A DNA stretch of 64,000 nt from Ruminococcus sp. zg-924 (GTDB taxonomy: Bacteria > Bacillota > Clostridia > Oscillospirales > Acutalibacteraceae): assembly GCF_024433635.1 (NCBI RefSeq), contig NZ_WNJZ01000001.1:124001-188000 (forward strand), written 5' to 3'. The notes beneath the pieces were generated by a model. It saw only the letters and a list, made by a program, of their open reading frames with translations. It had not been told where the DNA came from and made no database searches. Numbering within the stretch: the first letter of the stretch is position 1; each line of letters starts with the position of its first letter. The position numbers were made by a program, and so were the translations under genes. This document shows positions 1-8,506 of the stretch, piece by piece.

Positions 1-30
1 AGCTGTAAAAAAGGAGGCATAAAAGAGAAT

Positions 31-216
31 AAAAACGGAGAGGAAACAGACGTTTCATCTCCGCATAAATAAGTTATGTATCCTTAATTAACAGCGGGAT
101 GCGAAATTTGTACCGCAGGGCTTCCCTTTTCGTCTGCCTGACAACTCCCCGTTCAAGCAGCACTGCACGCCAATGGCGCCACGCACAAATTTCTACTCTG
201 TGTGTCATTAATCGAC
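31..216 (-). ncRNA. Candidate structured small RNA, about 185 nt
   Basis: Read on the minus strand, a near-consensus sigma-A promoter (223-251) is followed about 180 nt later by a stem of roughly 12 bp (36-47 with 52-63, one mismatch) and then U residues, as in an intrinsic terminator. Between them there is no open reading frame with a ribosome-binding site. The transcript can fold: GTGTC/GACAC at its 5' end, then GAAATTTGT pairing with ACAAATTTC (plus-strand 185-193 with 103-111), enclosing a GC-rich core. Size and layout suit a stand-alone regulatory RNA such as 6S RNA or a raiA-type RNA, but I do not recognise the family. It runs divergently from the pullulanase gene. Confidence 0.6.
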
Positions 217-222
217 ACCAAT

Positions 223-251
223 ATAATATCAAAGTATAAGGGGAATGTCAA
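223..251 (-). promoter_or_regulatory. Sigma-A-type promoter of the small RNA
   Basis: On the minus strand TTGACA (246-251) and TATTAT (223-228) are separated by exactly 17 bp. The expected start is near 216. Confidence 0.7.
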
Positions 252-256
252 TGACG

Positions 257-300
257 AAAAACGCCAAATTTGGTTAAGAAAAACGCCAAATTTGGTTAAG
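257..300. repeat. Tandem 22-bp repeat, each copy holding palindrome CCAAATTTGG
   Basis: Two perfect 22-bp copies (257-278 and 279-300) lie head to tail. Each contains the 10-bp palindrome CCAAATTTGG (264-273 and 286-295). Their 22-bp spacing is two helical turns, so a regulator could bind both on one DNA face. The site lies just upstream of the small-RNA promoter on one side and the pullulanase promoter on the other, and could control either. Confidence 0.75.
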
Positions 301-338
301 ATGATAAAAAACAGCACCTAAATATTGTGCAGAAATTA

Positions 339-368
339 TTACCAAAATTTTTTTTGTTGTGATATAAT
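339..368 (+). promoter_or_regulatory. Probable promoter of the pullulanase gene
   Basis: A perfect TATAAT (363-368) lies 18 bp after TTACCA (339-344), a weak -35. Transcription would start near 375, leaving a leader of about 55 nt before the AAAGGAGAG ribosome-binding site at 414-422. Confidence 0.5.
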
Positions 369-430
369 TAATGTATCGGATTTTCAAAAACACACAACAA
401 TATCCGTATAGCGAAAGGAGAGCGAGAATT

Positions 431-3400
431 ATGAAATTCAAGCAGCTGTTATCTGTACTGCTTGCTGCAACTCTGGCAGGCTCTGCTGTTGTATCTGCAG
501 GTGCGGTAACTACCCAGGACATTGTTTCAGGTTATTCAAACCAGAGCAGCAGCTACGCTACTTACTCAGGCGGAGATTTAGGAGCGACGTACACTAAGAC
601 TGCTACAACATTTAAGGTTTGGGCGCCAAGCGCAAGCAGCGTTAATCTTAAAATGTATAAGACAGGCTCCGACGCAGAGAGTGGAGCAGGCGAATTAGGA
701 ACAAAAAATATGACAAAGGACAGCTCTACGGGAGTTTGGTCTGTAACTGTAAGCGGTGACTTAAACGGTGTGTATTATACATATCTTGTTACCGTTAACG
801 GCACAACAAAGGAAACACAGGACGTTTACTCGAATGCAGCCGGCGTTAACGGTATGCGTTCAATGGTAATTGACCTTGATTCTACCGACCCTGACGGCTG
901 GAGCAGTGACAAGCACGTTTTATACAGCGAGCAGACTGATGCAAACATTTGGGAAGTTCAGGTTCGTGACTTCTCAATATCAGATACTTCCGGCGTGAGC
1001 GACGCTTATCAGGGTAAATATCTTGCCTTTACTCAGGGTGGAACAAAGGTAAACGGCAGCGGAGATATTTCAACCTGTGTTGACTACCTTGTTAAGCAGG
1101 GCGTCAAGTATGTTCATTTAAACCCTGTTTATGATTACGGCTCTGTTGACGAAACAAAGCTTGATAAGCCGCAGTATAACTGGGGCTATGACCCTGTAAA
1201 CTACAATGTTCCCGAAGGCTCTTATTCCACCGACCCATACAACGGCGCAGTGAGAATAAAGGAATTCAAGCAGATGGTGCAGGCTTTGCACGACAGAGGA
1301 ATAGGCGTTATTATGGACGTTGTTTATAACCACACCTACTCAACTGATTCCTGCTTTGAAAAGACAGTGCCGGGATACTATTACCGAATGAGCGGCTCAA
1401 CCTTCTTGAATGGCTCAGGCTGCGGAAATGTAACGGCGTCTGACAAGACAATGTTCAGAAAATATATGATAGACTCGGTAATGTATTGGGCGAAAGAGTA
1501 TCATATTGACGGCTTCCGATTTGACCTTATGGGCTGTCATGACATAACAACCATGAATCAGATTCGTGCAAATCTTGACACGGTTGACAAGAGAATATTA
1601 ATGTACGGCGAGCCGTGGATGGCTGATTGGAGTTCAAACGGAATTTCACAATCAAGCGCCTGCATTATGGATAATGCGGGTTCAGTAAGTGAGAGAGTCG
1701 CTATGTTCAGTGATAAGATAAGAAATGCGCTTAAGGGCGGCACAGACGACGCTACAAAAGGCTATATTCAAGGCTCAACAACCGTTACCGGCGACATTAA
1801 GGCAGGTATGATGGGCGGATCGAGCACAACCTTTGGAAAATGGGCAAAGCAGCCGTCGCAGTGCGTAACCTACAATTCGGCTCACGATAACCTGACATTG
1901 TGGGATAAAATAATGAAGTCAAACGGCTCGACAGATTATGACGGAACAAACGCAACTTTGCTTGCACAGAATAAGCTGTCGGCGGCAATTATTATGACAT
2001 CACAGGGCATACCGTTCTATCTTGCCGGCGAGGAGTTTGCAAGAACAAAATACGGCAACCACAACAGCTATAACTCAGCGGATTCTGTAAATAAAATTGA
2101 TTGGAGCAGAATCACAAAATATCAGAACCTTGTTGACTATTACAGAGGTCTTATGCTGATTAGAGATTGCTACTCACCGTTTAGCGACGGCACGGCAACG
2201 TCCGGCAACTCATCTTATTTTGTTGAAAACGGAAGCGCAATCGGTTATACAATCCAGAACAAAACAGCCAACGCCGCAAAGGAATGGGGCACTGTTGCTG
2301 TGCTGACAAACAACACATCGTCTGCTAAGAGCATCGCCCTTAAGGGTCAGAGCACACTGCCGACAAGCTGGGTGGTTGTAGCAAACGGCAACAAGGCAGG
2401 ACTTGAAAGCCTTGGCACCGTTAGCGGCACTACAATCAGCGTGCCTGCAAGAAGCGCAATGGTTCTTGTTGACGCAGCAAGCTTTAACAGTAAAAAAATT
2501 CAGGAGCCTACATACTACACCGTAACCACAAAGCATGTGAACAAAAACACAGGCGAGGTTATCAAGACTAACGAGGCTACATATAAGGCCGGCACAACCT
2601 ACCGCACCAATGCTGACAGCGATATTCTTTTCGACTACAATTTAAGCGGAACTCCGGTTGGCGAAACAACAGGAGTTGTAAACTCTGATAAGACGGTTAC
2701 ATATTATTATGTTCCCGACAGTGTTGCAGGCTTTACGCTGACAACTAAGTTTGTTGACCAAAGCGGTAAAAGCCTTGCGACGCAGCAGACAAAGAAGCTT
2801 AAGGATGGCAGCAGCTACACAACAGATTTTGAGACTGTGTCCGGCTATGAGCTTGACACTTCAAAGCTGCCGAACAACGCAAGCGGTACTATCAGAGCGA
2901 ACACAACTGTTACATATGTATATAAAGCTTCTGCGTATGATCCGCTGAAAATTCATTATTACAACTCAAACGGCTGGTCAAAGGTTTGCCTGTATTCATA
3001 TGACGATTACGGCGCAGTTTCAAAGAATCTCTCAGGCGAATGGCCGGGAAGCGCAATGACGTCGGAAGGCTCAAGCTGGTATACATATCCCTCAATTGAT
3101 GTTCAAATGGCGAAAGCAATGTTTACAAACGGTGCTGCTTCCGGCACCTTGCAGGAGCCGGGCGCAAACCAGCCGGGCTATGAGGTTACCGGTGAGGTTT
3201 GGATAAAAAATCAAACCGTTTCCTTTAATAGCAAGGTTGTAGTAAGCTACATTGATTCAAACGGAAAGAAGCTTGCAGAAGACAAGGTTATAACGGGAAC
3301 AAAGGTTACAGCTTCTGATTCATATACAACCGAGGGGCTTGCGTCACAAAGTTCAACTCCTGTTATTATAGGAAATGCAAGCGGCAAATGGAGTGTTGGA

Positions 3401-4165
3401 ACAAAGAACGTAATATACATTTACGGAAGTGACGTAATTGATCCGACTATTCCTACAACAGACCCTGTAACCGACCCGATTAGCACACTTATTTTGGGTG
3501 ACGTAAATCTGGACAAAAAGGTTAATTTGCGTGACGCAATAACCATACAGTTGGTTATGGCTAAATCCGACGGGTTCACAGCCGAACAAGAATTGACAGG
3601 CGACATAGATAAAAACGGTGAAGTGAATCTGCGAGATGCAATTGTGCTTCAAAAATATGTTTTACAGTTGCTTGAAAATGACCTGGGCATCGGACAACCG
3701 ATAATGCCTATTACTACCGACCCCGTGACAGACCCGATTACCGACCCAATAACAGACCCTGTAACAGATCCAATTACAGACCCTGTAACCGACCCGATTA
3801 CCGACCCTATAACCGATCCTGTTACAGACCCGATTACTGATCCGGTTTCTGATATTATCACTGTTTATTTCTCAAACAACTACCGCTGGGATAACGTAAA
3901 GGCTTATATTTGGAACAACAAATCAGGTGAAGTCCAAAGTGCGTGGTCCGGTGAGGCAATGACATATGTAAAAACAAATGATTACGGTGAAGATATCTAT
4001 AAGGTCGAGGTGGATTTAAGCAAGTATGATATGATAATCTTTAACAACGGTGCCGATTATCAGACAAAAAATATTGAGTTAAATAAATCTATGGATGGCA
4101 CGGGATTCTATCTGACAGGCACATCAGGCAATTCAATGACTTACGATACCTATATATATGAATAA
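431..4165 (+). CDS. Secreted type I pullulanase with starch-binding, MucBP-like and dockerin modules
   Basis: A 1244-residue extracellular debranching enzyme that would hydrolyse alpha-1,6 bonds in pullulan and amylopectin. Order: signal peptide (1-29), CBM48-like domain (about 45-145), GH13 catalytic domain with the type I pullulanase signature YNWGYDP (249-255), the nucleophile motif FRFD (about 361-365), acid/base GEPW (about 393) and a third acidic site in NSAHD (about 482-486). Then come MucBP-like repeats (about 690-830), a CBM26-like domain starting IHYYNSNGWS (about 837-930), another MucBP-like unit, a two-segment dockerin (GDVNLDKKVNLRDA and GDIDKNGEVNLRDA, about 1023-1080), a PTDPVTDP-type linker and a final starch-binding-like domain (about 1144-1243). 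The ATG at 431 follows AAAGGAG; the reading frame extends further upstream but without a ribosome-binding site. The dockerin implies docking to a cohesin of an amylosome-like complex. It is internal, which is uncommon. Confidence 0.9.
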   Translation: MKFKQLLSVLLAATLAGSAVVSAGAVTTQDIVSGYSNQSSSYATYSGGDLGATYTKTATTFKVWAPSASSVNLKMYKTGSDAESGAGELGTKNMTKDSSTGVWSVTVSGDLNGVYYTYLVTVNGTTKETQDVYSNAAGVNGMRSMVIDLDSTDPDGWSSDKHVLYSEQTDANIWEVQVRDFSISDTSGVSDAYQGKYLAFTQGGTKVNGSGDISTCVDYLVKQGVKYVHLNPVYDYGSVDETKLDKPQYNWGYDPVNYNVPEGSYSTDPYNGAVRIKEFKQMVQALHDRGIGVIMDVVYNHTYSTDSCFEKTVPGYYYRMSGSTFLNGSGCGNVTASDKTMFRKYMIDSVMYWAKEYHIDGFRFDLMGCHDITTMNQIRANLDTVDKRILMYGEPWMADWSSNGISQSSACIMDNAGSVSERVAMFSDKIRNALKGGTDDATKGYIQGSTTVTGDIKAGMMGGSSTTFGKWAKQPSQCVTYNSAHDNLTLWDKIMKSNGSTDYDGTNATLLAQNKLSAAIIMTSQGIPFYLAGEEFARTKYGNHNSYNSADSVNKIDWSRITKYQNLVDYYRGLMLIRDCYSPFSDGTATSGNSSYFVENGSAIGYTIQNKTANAAKEWGTVAVLTNNTSSAKSIALKGQSTLPTSWVVVANGNKAGLESLGTVSGTTISVPARSAMVLVDAASFNSKKIQEPTYYTVTTKHVNKNTGEVIKTNEATYKAGTTYRTNADSDILFDYNLSGTPVGETTGVVNSDKTVTYYYVPDSVAGFTLTTKFVDQSGKSLATQQTKKLKDGSSYTTDFETVSGYELDTSKLPNNASGTIRANTTVTYVYKASAYDPLKIHYYNSNGWSKVCLYSYDDYGAVSKNLSGEWPGSAMTSEGSSWYTYPSIDVQMAKAMFTNGAASGTLQEPGANQPGYEVTGEVWIKNQTVSFNSKVVVSYIDSNGKKLAEDKVITGTKVTASDSYTTEGLASQSSTPVIIGNASGKWSVGTKNVIYIYGSDVIDPTIPTTDPVTDPISTLILGDVNLDKKVNLRDAITIQLVMAKSDGFTAEQELTGDIDKNGEVNLRDAIVLQKYVLQLLENDLGIGQPIMPITTDPVTDPITDPITDPVTDPITDPVTDPITDPITDPVTDPITDPVSDIITVYFSNNYRWDNVKAYIWNNKSGEVQSAWSGEAMTYVKTNDYGEDIYKVEVDLSKYDMIIFNNGADYQTKNIELNKSMDGTGFYLTGTSGNSMTYDTYIYE

Positions 4166-4200
4166 AGCAATTTGAACTGAAGTTTCGTATTGTACTTTCA

Positions 4201-4241
4201 GCCCCAAGGTGGTTTCAATATGACTGTCTTGGGGCAGTTTT
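4201..4241 (+). terminator. Probable intrinsic terminator after the pullulanase gene
   Basis: GCCCCAAG (4201-4208) pairs perfectly with CTTGGGGC (4228-4235) and is followed by a short T run (AGTTTTG). The loop is long (19 nt), so strength is uncertain. Confidence 0.55.
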
Positions 4242-4394
4242 GTGGGAAGATAAGTGGTAATATGCATAAAAATTTTAGGCGGATTTGTGACAGTGTATAA
4301 TTTTTGGGATAAAGGCGAAAAAGTATTGTGATTTGGAAAAAATAACTATATAATATAATCGTTGCATTTTGCAAATTCAAAGGAGGATTTAATA

Positions 4395-5705
4395 ATGGTA
4401 AAACTTCATAAGAAGGCAGTAAGTGCTTGCTTGGCTGCGGTTATTGCAGCGTCATCAATAGCTGCGGCAGCTGCTGTTAATTCTGCGGATATTTCATCAC
4501 AGGCAGCGGCGGAAACAGTTGGCAAATACGCCACAAACCCAAACGGCACAGGCAAGAGAGCTACAATTACAATCGACGGTTCCTTCAGCGACTGGAGCGA
4601 TGATATGCTTGTTGCACAGGGTGCAGCATGGGACGTAGCAAACAGGTACAAGGGCGCACACGAAAACTGTGTGCTTGATGATTACGCTTTATATGCAGCA
4701 TGGGATGACAACAACCTTTATGTAGGCTGGCAGATGGTAAATATTACCGACACATTCTGGAGAGAGGGCGACGGTCCGCTCAGCGACGGTGGACGAGTTC
4801 TTGACGTTCCACTGGCACTTGCACTCAGTGTTGACCCGAACAGCCCGACAATTTCCTGCAAGAACACAAGCGGCGGCTCGATTTGGGGGCAAAGAATGGG
4901 TTACAGCTTTGAAACTCACGCCGATATGCTGCTTCTTATGAGCGGTAAGGTTGGTCTTGGAAACCCGTCACTGTTTAAGGCTGCTGACGCAGAAGGCAAC
5001 ACAACATATGATGAGCCGTATTGCTTAGGCTTTAAGAACAACGGCATTGAGTATGCTATGGCTGAAGGCTTTATGCCGAATGAGCTTTGGATGCTTAACG
5101 GCGTATCAACAACACCGGAAGAGGAAATTTACGGTGGCACAGGAGAATATGTTGACGCACTTACATTTGTATCAGAAGACGGCAAAACCCACAATACAAA
5201 GTACGACTCTTTCTATGAGATTAAAATTCCATTTAAAGCACTTGGAATTGACGCTTCATATCTTGAGAAAAACGGCATCGGCGTAATGCAGGTTGCTACT
5301 CGTGGTGAGTCTGGTATTGACTGTATTCCGCATGATCCGTCAATGCTTGATAATGCAACCGGCAGCTACGGAGCTGATCCGTCAACCTCTCATGAGAAGG
5401 ACGACGATGATGTTATCACGGTTCCGTTTGCAAGAGTTGGCGGCGGCTCCGTTATAGACCCAACAGACCCAACAGACCCGGCAAATCTGCTTGGCGATGT
5501 AACGCTTGACGGCAAAGTTGAGCTTCTTGACGCTATTCAGATTCAGAAAAAGCTTATTACAGGCACAACATTCACAGGCGACGCTCTTAAGTGCGCTGAT
5601 GTTGACAAAAACGGCAAGGTTCAGCTTCGTGACGCAATTATTATCCAAAGATATTCTCTTGGCTTGCTTACAAACAACATCTACGGTGTTGGACAGGCAA
5701 TTTAA
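4395..5705 (+). CDS. Secreted dockerin protein with an N-terminal CBM9/DOMON-like domain
   Basis: A 436-residue exported protein. It has a signal peptide (1 to about 35), then a beta-rich region starting near ATITIDGSFSDW with WDDNNLYVGW shortly after, the pattern of CBM9-like/DOMON-like sugar- or ligand-binding domains. It ends in a two-segment dockerin (GDVTLDGKVELLDA and ADVDKNGKVQLRDA) joined by a short PTDPTDP linker. No glycoside hydrolase motif is seen, so it is more likely a binding or structural subunit of the cohesin-dockerin complex than an enzyme. The ATG at 4395 follows AAAGGAGGA. A TATAAT (4354-4359) lies upstream with no clear -35. It neighbours the dockerin-bearing pullulanase, consistent with joint assembly. 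Confidence 0.75.
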   Translation: MVKLHKKAVSACLAAVIAASSIAAAAAVNSADISSQAAAETVGKYATNPNGTGKRATITIDGSFSDWSDDMLVAQGAAWDVANRYKGAHENCVLDDYALYAAWDDNNLYVGWQMVNITDTFWREGDGPLSDGGRVLDVPLALALSVDPNSPTISCKNTSGGSIWGQRMGYSFETHADMLLLMSGKVGLGNPSLFKAADAEGNTTYDEPYCLGFKNNGIEYAMAEGFMPNELWMLNGVSTTPEEEIYGGTGEYVDALTFVSEDGKTHNTKYDSFYEIKIPFKALGIDASYLEKNGIGVMQVATRGESGIDCIPHDPSMLDNATGSYGADPSTSHEKDDDDVITVPFARVGGGSVIDPTDPTDPANLLGDVTLDGKVELLDAIQIQKKLITGTTFTGDALKCADVDKNGKVQLRDAIIIQRYSLGLLTNNIYGVGQAI

Positions 5706-5746
5706 AACCTTAATAATATAATCTATTAATTGCTTTTGCAATTTGG

Positions 5747-5789
5747 AATTTCCCGTCGGCTCAAACGGCTGACGGGGAATTTTTATTTT
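5747..5789 (+). terminator. Intrinsic terminator
   Basis: An 11-bp stem (5747-5757 with 5771-5781, one G-T pair) is followed by TTTTTATTTTG. It closes the dockerin gene and insulates the ribosomal operon. Confidence 0.8.
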
Positions 5790-5803
5790 GCAGGAAAAAG
5801 CTC

Positions 5804-5832
5804 TTGACTTTGTCTGACTGTTTTGATAAAAT
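5804..5832 (+). promoter_or_regulatory. Promoter of rpsF-ssb-rpsR
   Basis: TTGACT (5804-5809) and TAAAAT (5827-5832) with a 17-bp spacer. The start would be near 5839, giving a leader of about 100 nt. Confidence 0.75.
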
Positions 5833-5870
5833 AATCCTGTTATGTTCACAGGTCAGGTGCTATCATAGCG

Positions 5871-5910
5871 CAGATTATTTTATAATCTGTTCCTTGCTCA
5901 CTGATGTGAG
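5871..5910 (+). promoter_or_regulatory. Two hairpins in the rpsF leader
   Basis: CAGATTAT/ATAATCTG (5871-5889) is a perfect 8-bp stem with a 3-nt loop; CTCAC/GTGAG (5897-5910) is a second stem with loop TGAT. They sit in the mRNA leader before rpsF. Leaders of rpsF are known to bind S6:S18 for feedback control, but I do not see the CCG element of the described motif. Confidence 0.4.
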
Positions 5911-5938
5911 CCTTAAAGTCCAGAAGGAGGTGCTAATC

Positions 5939-6235
5939 ATGGCAGTAGTAAGTTCTTATGAATCAGTAATGGTTATTTCAACAAAGCTTGGCGATGAGGC
6001 AATTGCAGAGATGGTTGAGAAGTTTAAGGCTTTGATTGAAAGACACGCTACCCTCGAGAGCGTTGATGAATGGGGCAAGAGAAGACTTGCTTACCTTATC
6101 AACAAGGAATCTGAGGGTTATTATGTTCTCTTTAACTTCAAGAGCACAGCCGAGTTCCCGGCAGAGCTTGACAGACGTTATAAGATTACAGACGGCATCC
6201 TGCGTTCGCTCATCATTAAGAAAGACGAAGAGTAA
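5939..6235 (+). CDS. rpsF: 30S ribosomal protein S6
   Basis: A 98-residue protein matching the S6 family in length and sequence: the YESVMVIST start, the EWGKRRLAYLINKESEGYYVLF core and a C-terminal LRSLIIKKDEE. S6 binds 16S rRNA together with S18 in the 30S platform. The ATG at 5939 follows the strong site AGAAGGAGGTG; longer in-frame starts lack one and would overlap the promoter. It begins the conserved operon rpsF-ssb-rpsR. Confidence 0.95.
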   Translation: MAVVSSYESVMVISTKLGDEAIAEMVEKFKALIERHATLESVDEWGKRRLAYLINKESEGYYVLFNFKSTAEFPAELDRRYKITDGILRSLIIKKDEE

Positions 6236-6269
6236 TTGAGTGTAAGAAACCTGAAAGCGAGAGTGTATT

Positions 6270-6749
6270 ATGAACAAAGTCATTTTAATGGGAAGACTGA
6301 CAACAGATCCGGAGCTTAAAACAACACCGAACGGAACTTCGGTTACAAGCTTCAGCCTTGCGGTTGACAGAAATTATGTCAAGCAGGGTGAGGAACGCAA
6401 AACAGATTTTATCAACATTGTTGCTTGGCGACAGAGAGCAGAATTCATTTGCAAGTACTTCACAAAAGGTCAGCTTATAGCGCTTGAAGGCTCAATTGAA
6501 ACTCGTTCTTATGTTGACAAAAACGGCAACAACCGCACAGCATTTGAGGTTGTTGTAGACAATGCGTATTTTACGGGAGATAAGAGAAACTCACAGCAGG
6601 GCGGATATCAGCAGTATCAGCCTGCTTACCAGAATTCATATCAGCAGAGTGCGCCTGCTCCTATTCCGCAGGCTCCGGCAAGCGCTTATTCAAGCGGCAG
6701 CGCCGGCGACTTTGAGGATATGCCGCTGGACGAGGACCTTCCGTTCTAA
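6270..6749 (+). CDS. ssb: Single-stranded DNA-binding protein
   Basis: A 159-residue SSB that coats single-stranded DNA in replication and repair. The N-terminal OB fold begins MNKVILMGRLTTDPEL and includes FINIVAWR. A Gln/Pro/Ala-rich flexible linker follows (about 110-145), then the acidic tip DEDLPF that recruits partner proteins. Its place between rpsF and rpsR is the standard Firmicute order; the S6 gene ends 34 nt upstream. Confidence 0.95.
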   Translation: MNKVILMGRLTTDPELKTTPNGTSVTSFSLAVDRNYVKQGEERKTDFINIVAWRQRAEFICKYFTKGQLIALEGSIETRSYVDKNGNNRTAFEVVVDNAYFTGDKRNSQQGGYQQYQPAYQNSYQQSAPAPIPQAPASAYSSGSAGDFEDMPLDEDLPF

Positions 6750-6804
6750 ACAAATTCAAATTTTACGCTTAGGCGTTATTCTAAAGTAAAGGAGCGATTT
6801 AACA

Positions 6805-7056
6805 ATGGCTGACAGACCTGAGAGAGACAACCGCAGAGGCGGCCGTAAGGGTCGCAGAAAGGTTTGCACATTCTGTGTTGATAAGGTAGAAAACATAGAT
6901 TACAAGGATATCGCAAAGCTTCGCCGTTTCCTTTCCGAGAGAGCTAAGATTCTTCCGAGAAGAGTAACAGGCACATGCGCTTGCCACCAGAGAAAGCTCA
7001 CAGTAGCTATCAAGCGTGCAAGACACCTTGCTTTGCTTCCGTACACAAGCGACTGA
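6805..7056 (+). CDS. rpsR: 30S ribosomal protein S18
   Basis: An 83-residue basic protein of the S18 family with [15 protein letters not shown], the conserved [15 protein letters not shown] and the C-terminal [12 protein letters not shown]. It binds 16S rRNA next to S6. The cysteine pair near the N-terminus (C-x2-C) resembles zinc-ribbon-type S18 proteins. The start follows AAAGGAGCG. It is the last gene of the operon. Confidence 0.95.
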   Translation: MADRPERDNRRGGRKGRRKVCTFCVDKVENIDYKDIAKLRRFLSERAKILPRRVTGTCACHQRKLTVAIKRARHLALLPYTSD

Positions 7057-7065
7057 TAAAAATTA

Positions 7066-7097
7066 CCCCGTACTTCAAATGTGCGGGGATTTTTGTT
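7066..7097 (+). terminator. Terminator of the rpsF operon
   Basis: CCCCGTAC (7066-7073) pairs with GTGCGGGG (7081-7088), one wobble, followed by ATTTTTGTTT. Confidence 0.85.
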
Positions 7098-7200
7098 TGG
7101 TGCTGTGCATTTTTTTGAAAAACGCTTAGATTTATATGAATGTTGATTACAGGGAAACCGAAAGCGGATATCAATTTTTCGATTGTTTTATGTTGTTTTA

Positions 7201-7232
7201 ACCGTCCAATGGCAGTTGGGCGGTTATTTTTT
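7201..7232 (+). terminator. Second terminator-like hairpin
   Basis: ACCGTCCAA pairs with TTGGGCGGT (7201-7224) around a 6-nt loop, followed by TATTTTTT. It may be a backup terminator or the end of a short transcript from 7100-7200, where I see no gene. Confidence 0.7.
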
Positions 7233-7642
7233 GGTCAGCGAGGTATATTTGAATATGAATTATTTTAAACAAAAACACACAGTAATATTAAAAATATAAT
7301 GTGTTTATGCTCGAAATGGCGGAACAAATTAATTGTAAAATTTTTGTATAATTTAACCTCTTCATTAACAATTTGTACAAAAACAGTTCATATGTTTTGT
7401 TTATAAAATTGTAAAATAATTCTAATATAGAAATAAATACAACATTTTTTCTAAATTGAAATTTAGATGTTGTTGCAATTGTTTTATTTGAAATAAAAAT
7501 TGTTGACTTAAATTGGTGAATATGCTAAAATATCTATATTGAAATAAATATAGCACGTGTCTTTAAATGTACATAAAATGTATATAACCCTGAAGATGTG
7601 TCAAAAAAACGATAAAACCCGACGGAGTGTGAGGCTATTATT
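7233..7642 (+). promoter_or_regulatory. AT-rich regulatory region of the SipW/AAA cluster
   Basis: There is no supportable gene here. The promoter is TTGACT (7503-7508), a 17-bp spacer and TAAAAT (7526-7531), giving a leader of about 105 nt. A near-perfect palindrome (7476-7489 with 7491-7502) ends at the -35, a good place for a repressor or activator. A smaller perfect dyad TCTAAAT/ATTTAGA lies at 7450-7467. The word GAAATAAA occurs three times (near 7430, 7490 and 7541). The leader does not match any riboswitch I can recognise. Confidence 0.65.
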
Positions 7643-8479
7643 ATGACGAATTCACAATTTCAACCCGACAACAGCATGGATAATAACAGCACAATGATTG
7701 AAAGAATTAAAAAACGGATGAAGCTTAAAACAACGGTAATGATTGCCATTATTGCCTTGCTTGCTGTTTGCACAGGTACTTTAGCCTGGTTCACACTCAA
7801 TACATTCTCATCAGTAAATGACCTTGAAATGACAATCGGAACAGGCGCACAGCTTCTTGTAAGTACTGAGGATCACGGCACCGACCTTTCAAAATACGTT
7901 AAGGTAATTACCAATGAGATGATTAATGATTATCTGAGAAAAAGCCTTAACGATAATAACGCAGACGTAAGCAAAATTTTGCTTGACCCGTCAACCTCGG
8001 ACAAGGGCATTGATATTCTTACAAGAGGCGGCAAAAAGCGTGCAGCGAACACCGAAGGCTACGTTGAGTTCCCAATCTACTTTATCGGTACCAAAGATAT
8101 GTACGTTCATCTTACGTCTGATAACACTGCTTCAAATAAGAATGACGGCTCAGCGGTTTCGACATCAAGCACAGGAGCTAAGGCTGATGTTGTTAACTGC
8201 CCAAGAGTTTCCTTTGAAGATAACGGCTCAACAAGAATCTGGGAGCCAAACCAAGGTTCACCGGTTGCAGGGCAAACAACATTTGATTTACCTAAGCCGA
8301 TGAGCTACACCAACAACACTCGTCTTTTCCACCTTGACGCTATGAAGCCAAAGAAGATTATGGTTCGCCTGTGGGTTGAGGGTGAAGATCCTCAGTGCGA
8401 CGATGATGTTCAGGACGCACAGCTTACAGTTGCAATGTGCTTTATGGGTACAGATGAGAATAACGAAGCGATAGCATAA
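7643..8479 (+). CDS. SipW-dependent secreted protein, TasA/camelysin-like (cluster gene 1)
   Basis: A 278-residue protein. A basic N-terminus (KKRMKLK) precedes one hydrophobic segment (about 31-47) ending in GTLAWFT, the signature of signal peptides cut by SipW-type signal peptidases. The rest is predicted beta-rich and exported. Near the end is WVEGEDPQC (about 243-251), a motif recurring in the other cluster proteins. Known relatives of this export class (TasA, CalY) form extracellular fibres in Bacillus, so a surface or matrix role is inferred. It is first behind the cluster promoter, with the next gene 27 nt away. The ribosome-binding site is weak (GGAGTGTGAGG at 7624-7634). Confidence 0.75.
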   Translation: MTNSQFQPDNSMDNNSTMIERIKKRMKLKTTVMIAIIALLAVCTGTLAWFTLNTFSSVNDLEMTIGTGAQLLVSTEDHGTDLSKYVKVITNEMINDYLRKSLNDNNADVSKILLDPSTSDKGIDILTRGGKKRAANTEGYVEFPIYFIGTKDMYVHLTSDNTASNKNDGSAVSTSSTGAKADVVNCPRVSFEDNGSTRIWEPNQGSPVAGQTTFDLPKPMSYTNNTRLFHLDAMKPKKIMVRLWVEGEDPQCDDDVQDAQLTVAMCFMGTDENNEAIA

Positions 8480-8506
8480 AAACCACACCACCGGGAGGAA
8501 TAAAAA

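Noticed and set aside
3649-3861. Open frame on the minus strand made of repeated G-S-V-[TI] residues
   Set aside because: It is the shadow of the PTDPVTDP linker repeats of the pullulanase and has no ribosome-binding site.
5839-5938. S6:S18-binding leader motif of rpsF
   Set aside because: Two hairpins are present, but the conserved CCG loop element of the described motif is not visible, so only hairpins are annotated.
7532-7642. Cyclic-di-GMP or other riboswitch in the cluster leader
   Set aside because: No conserved core of any riboswitch I know could be found in about 105 nt.
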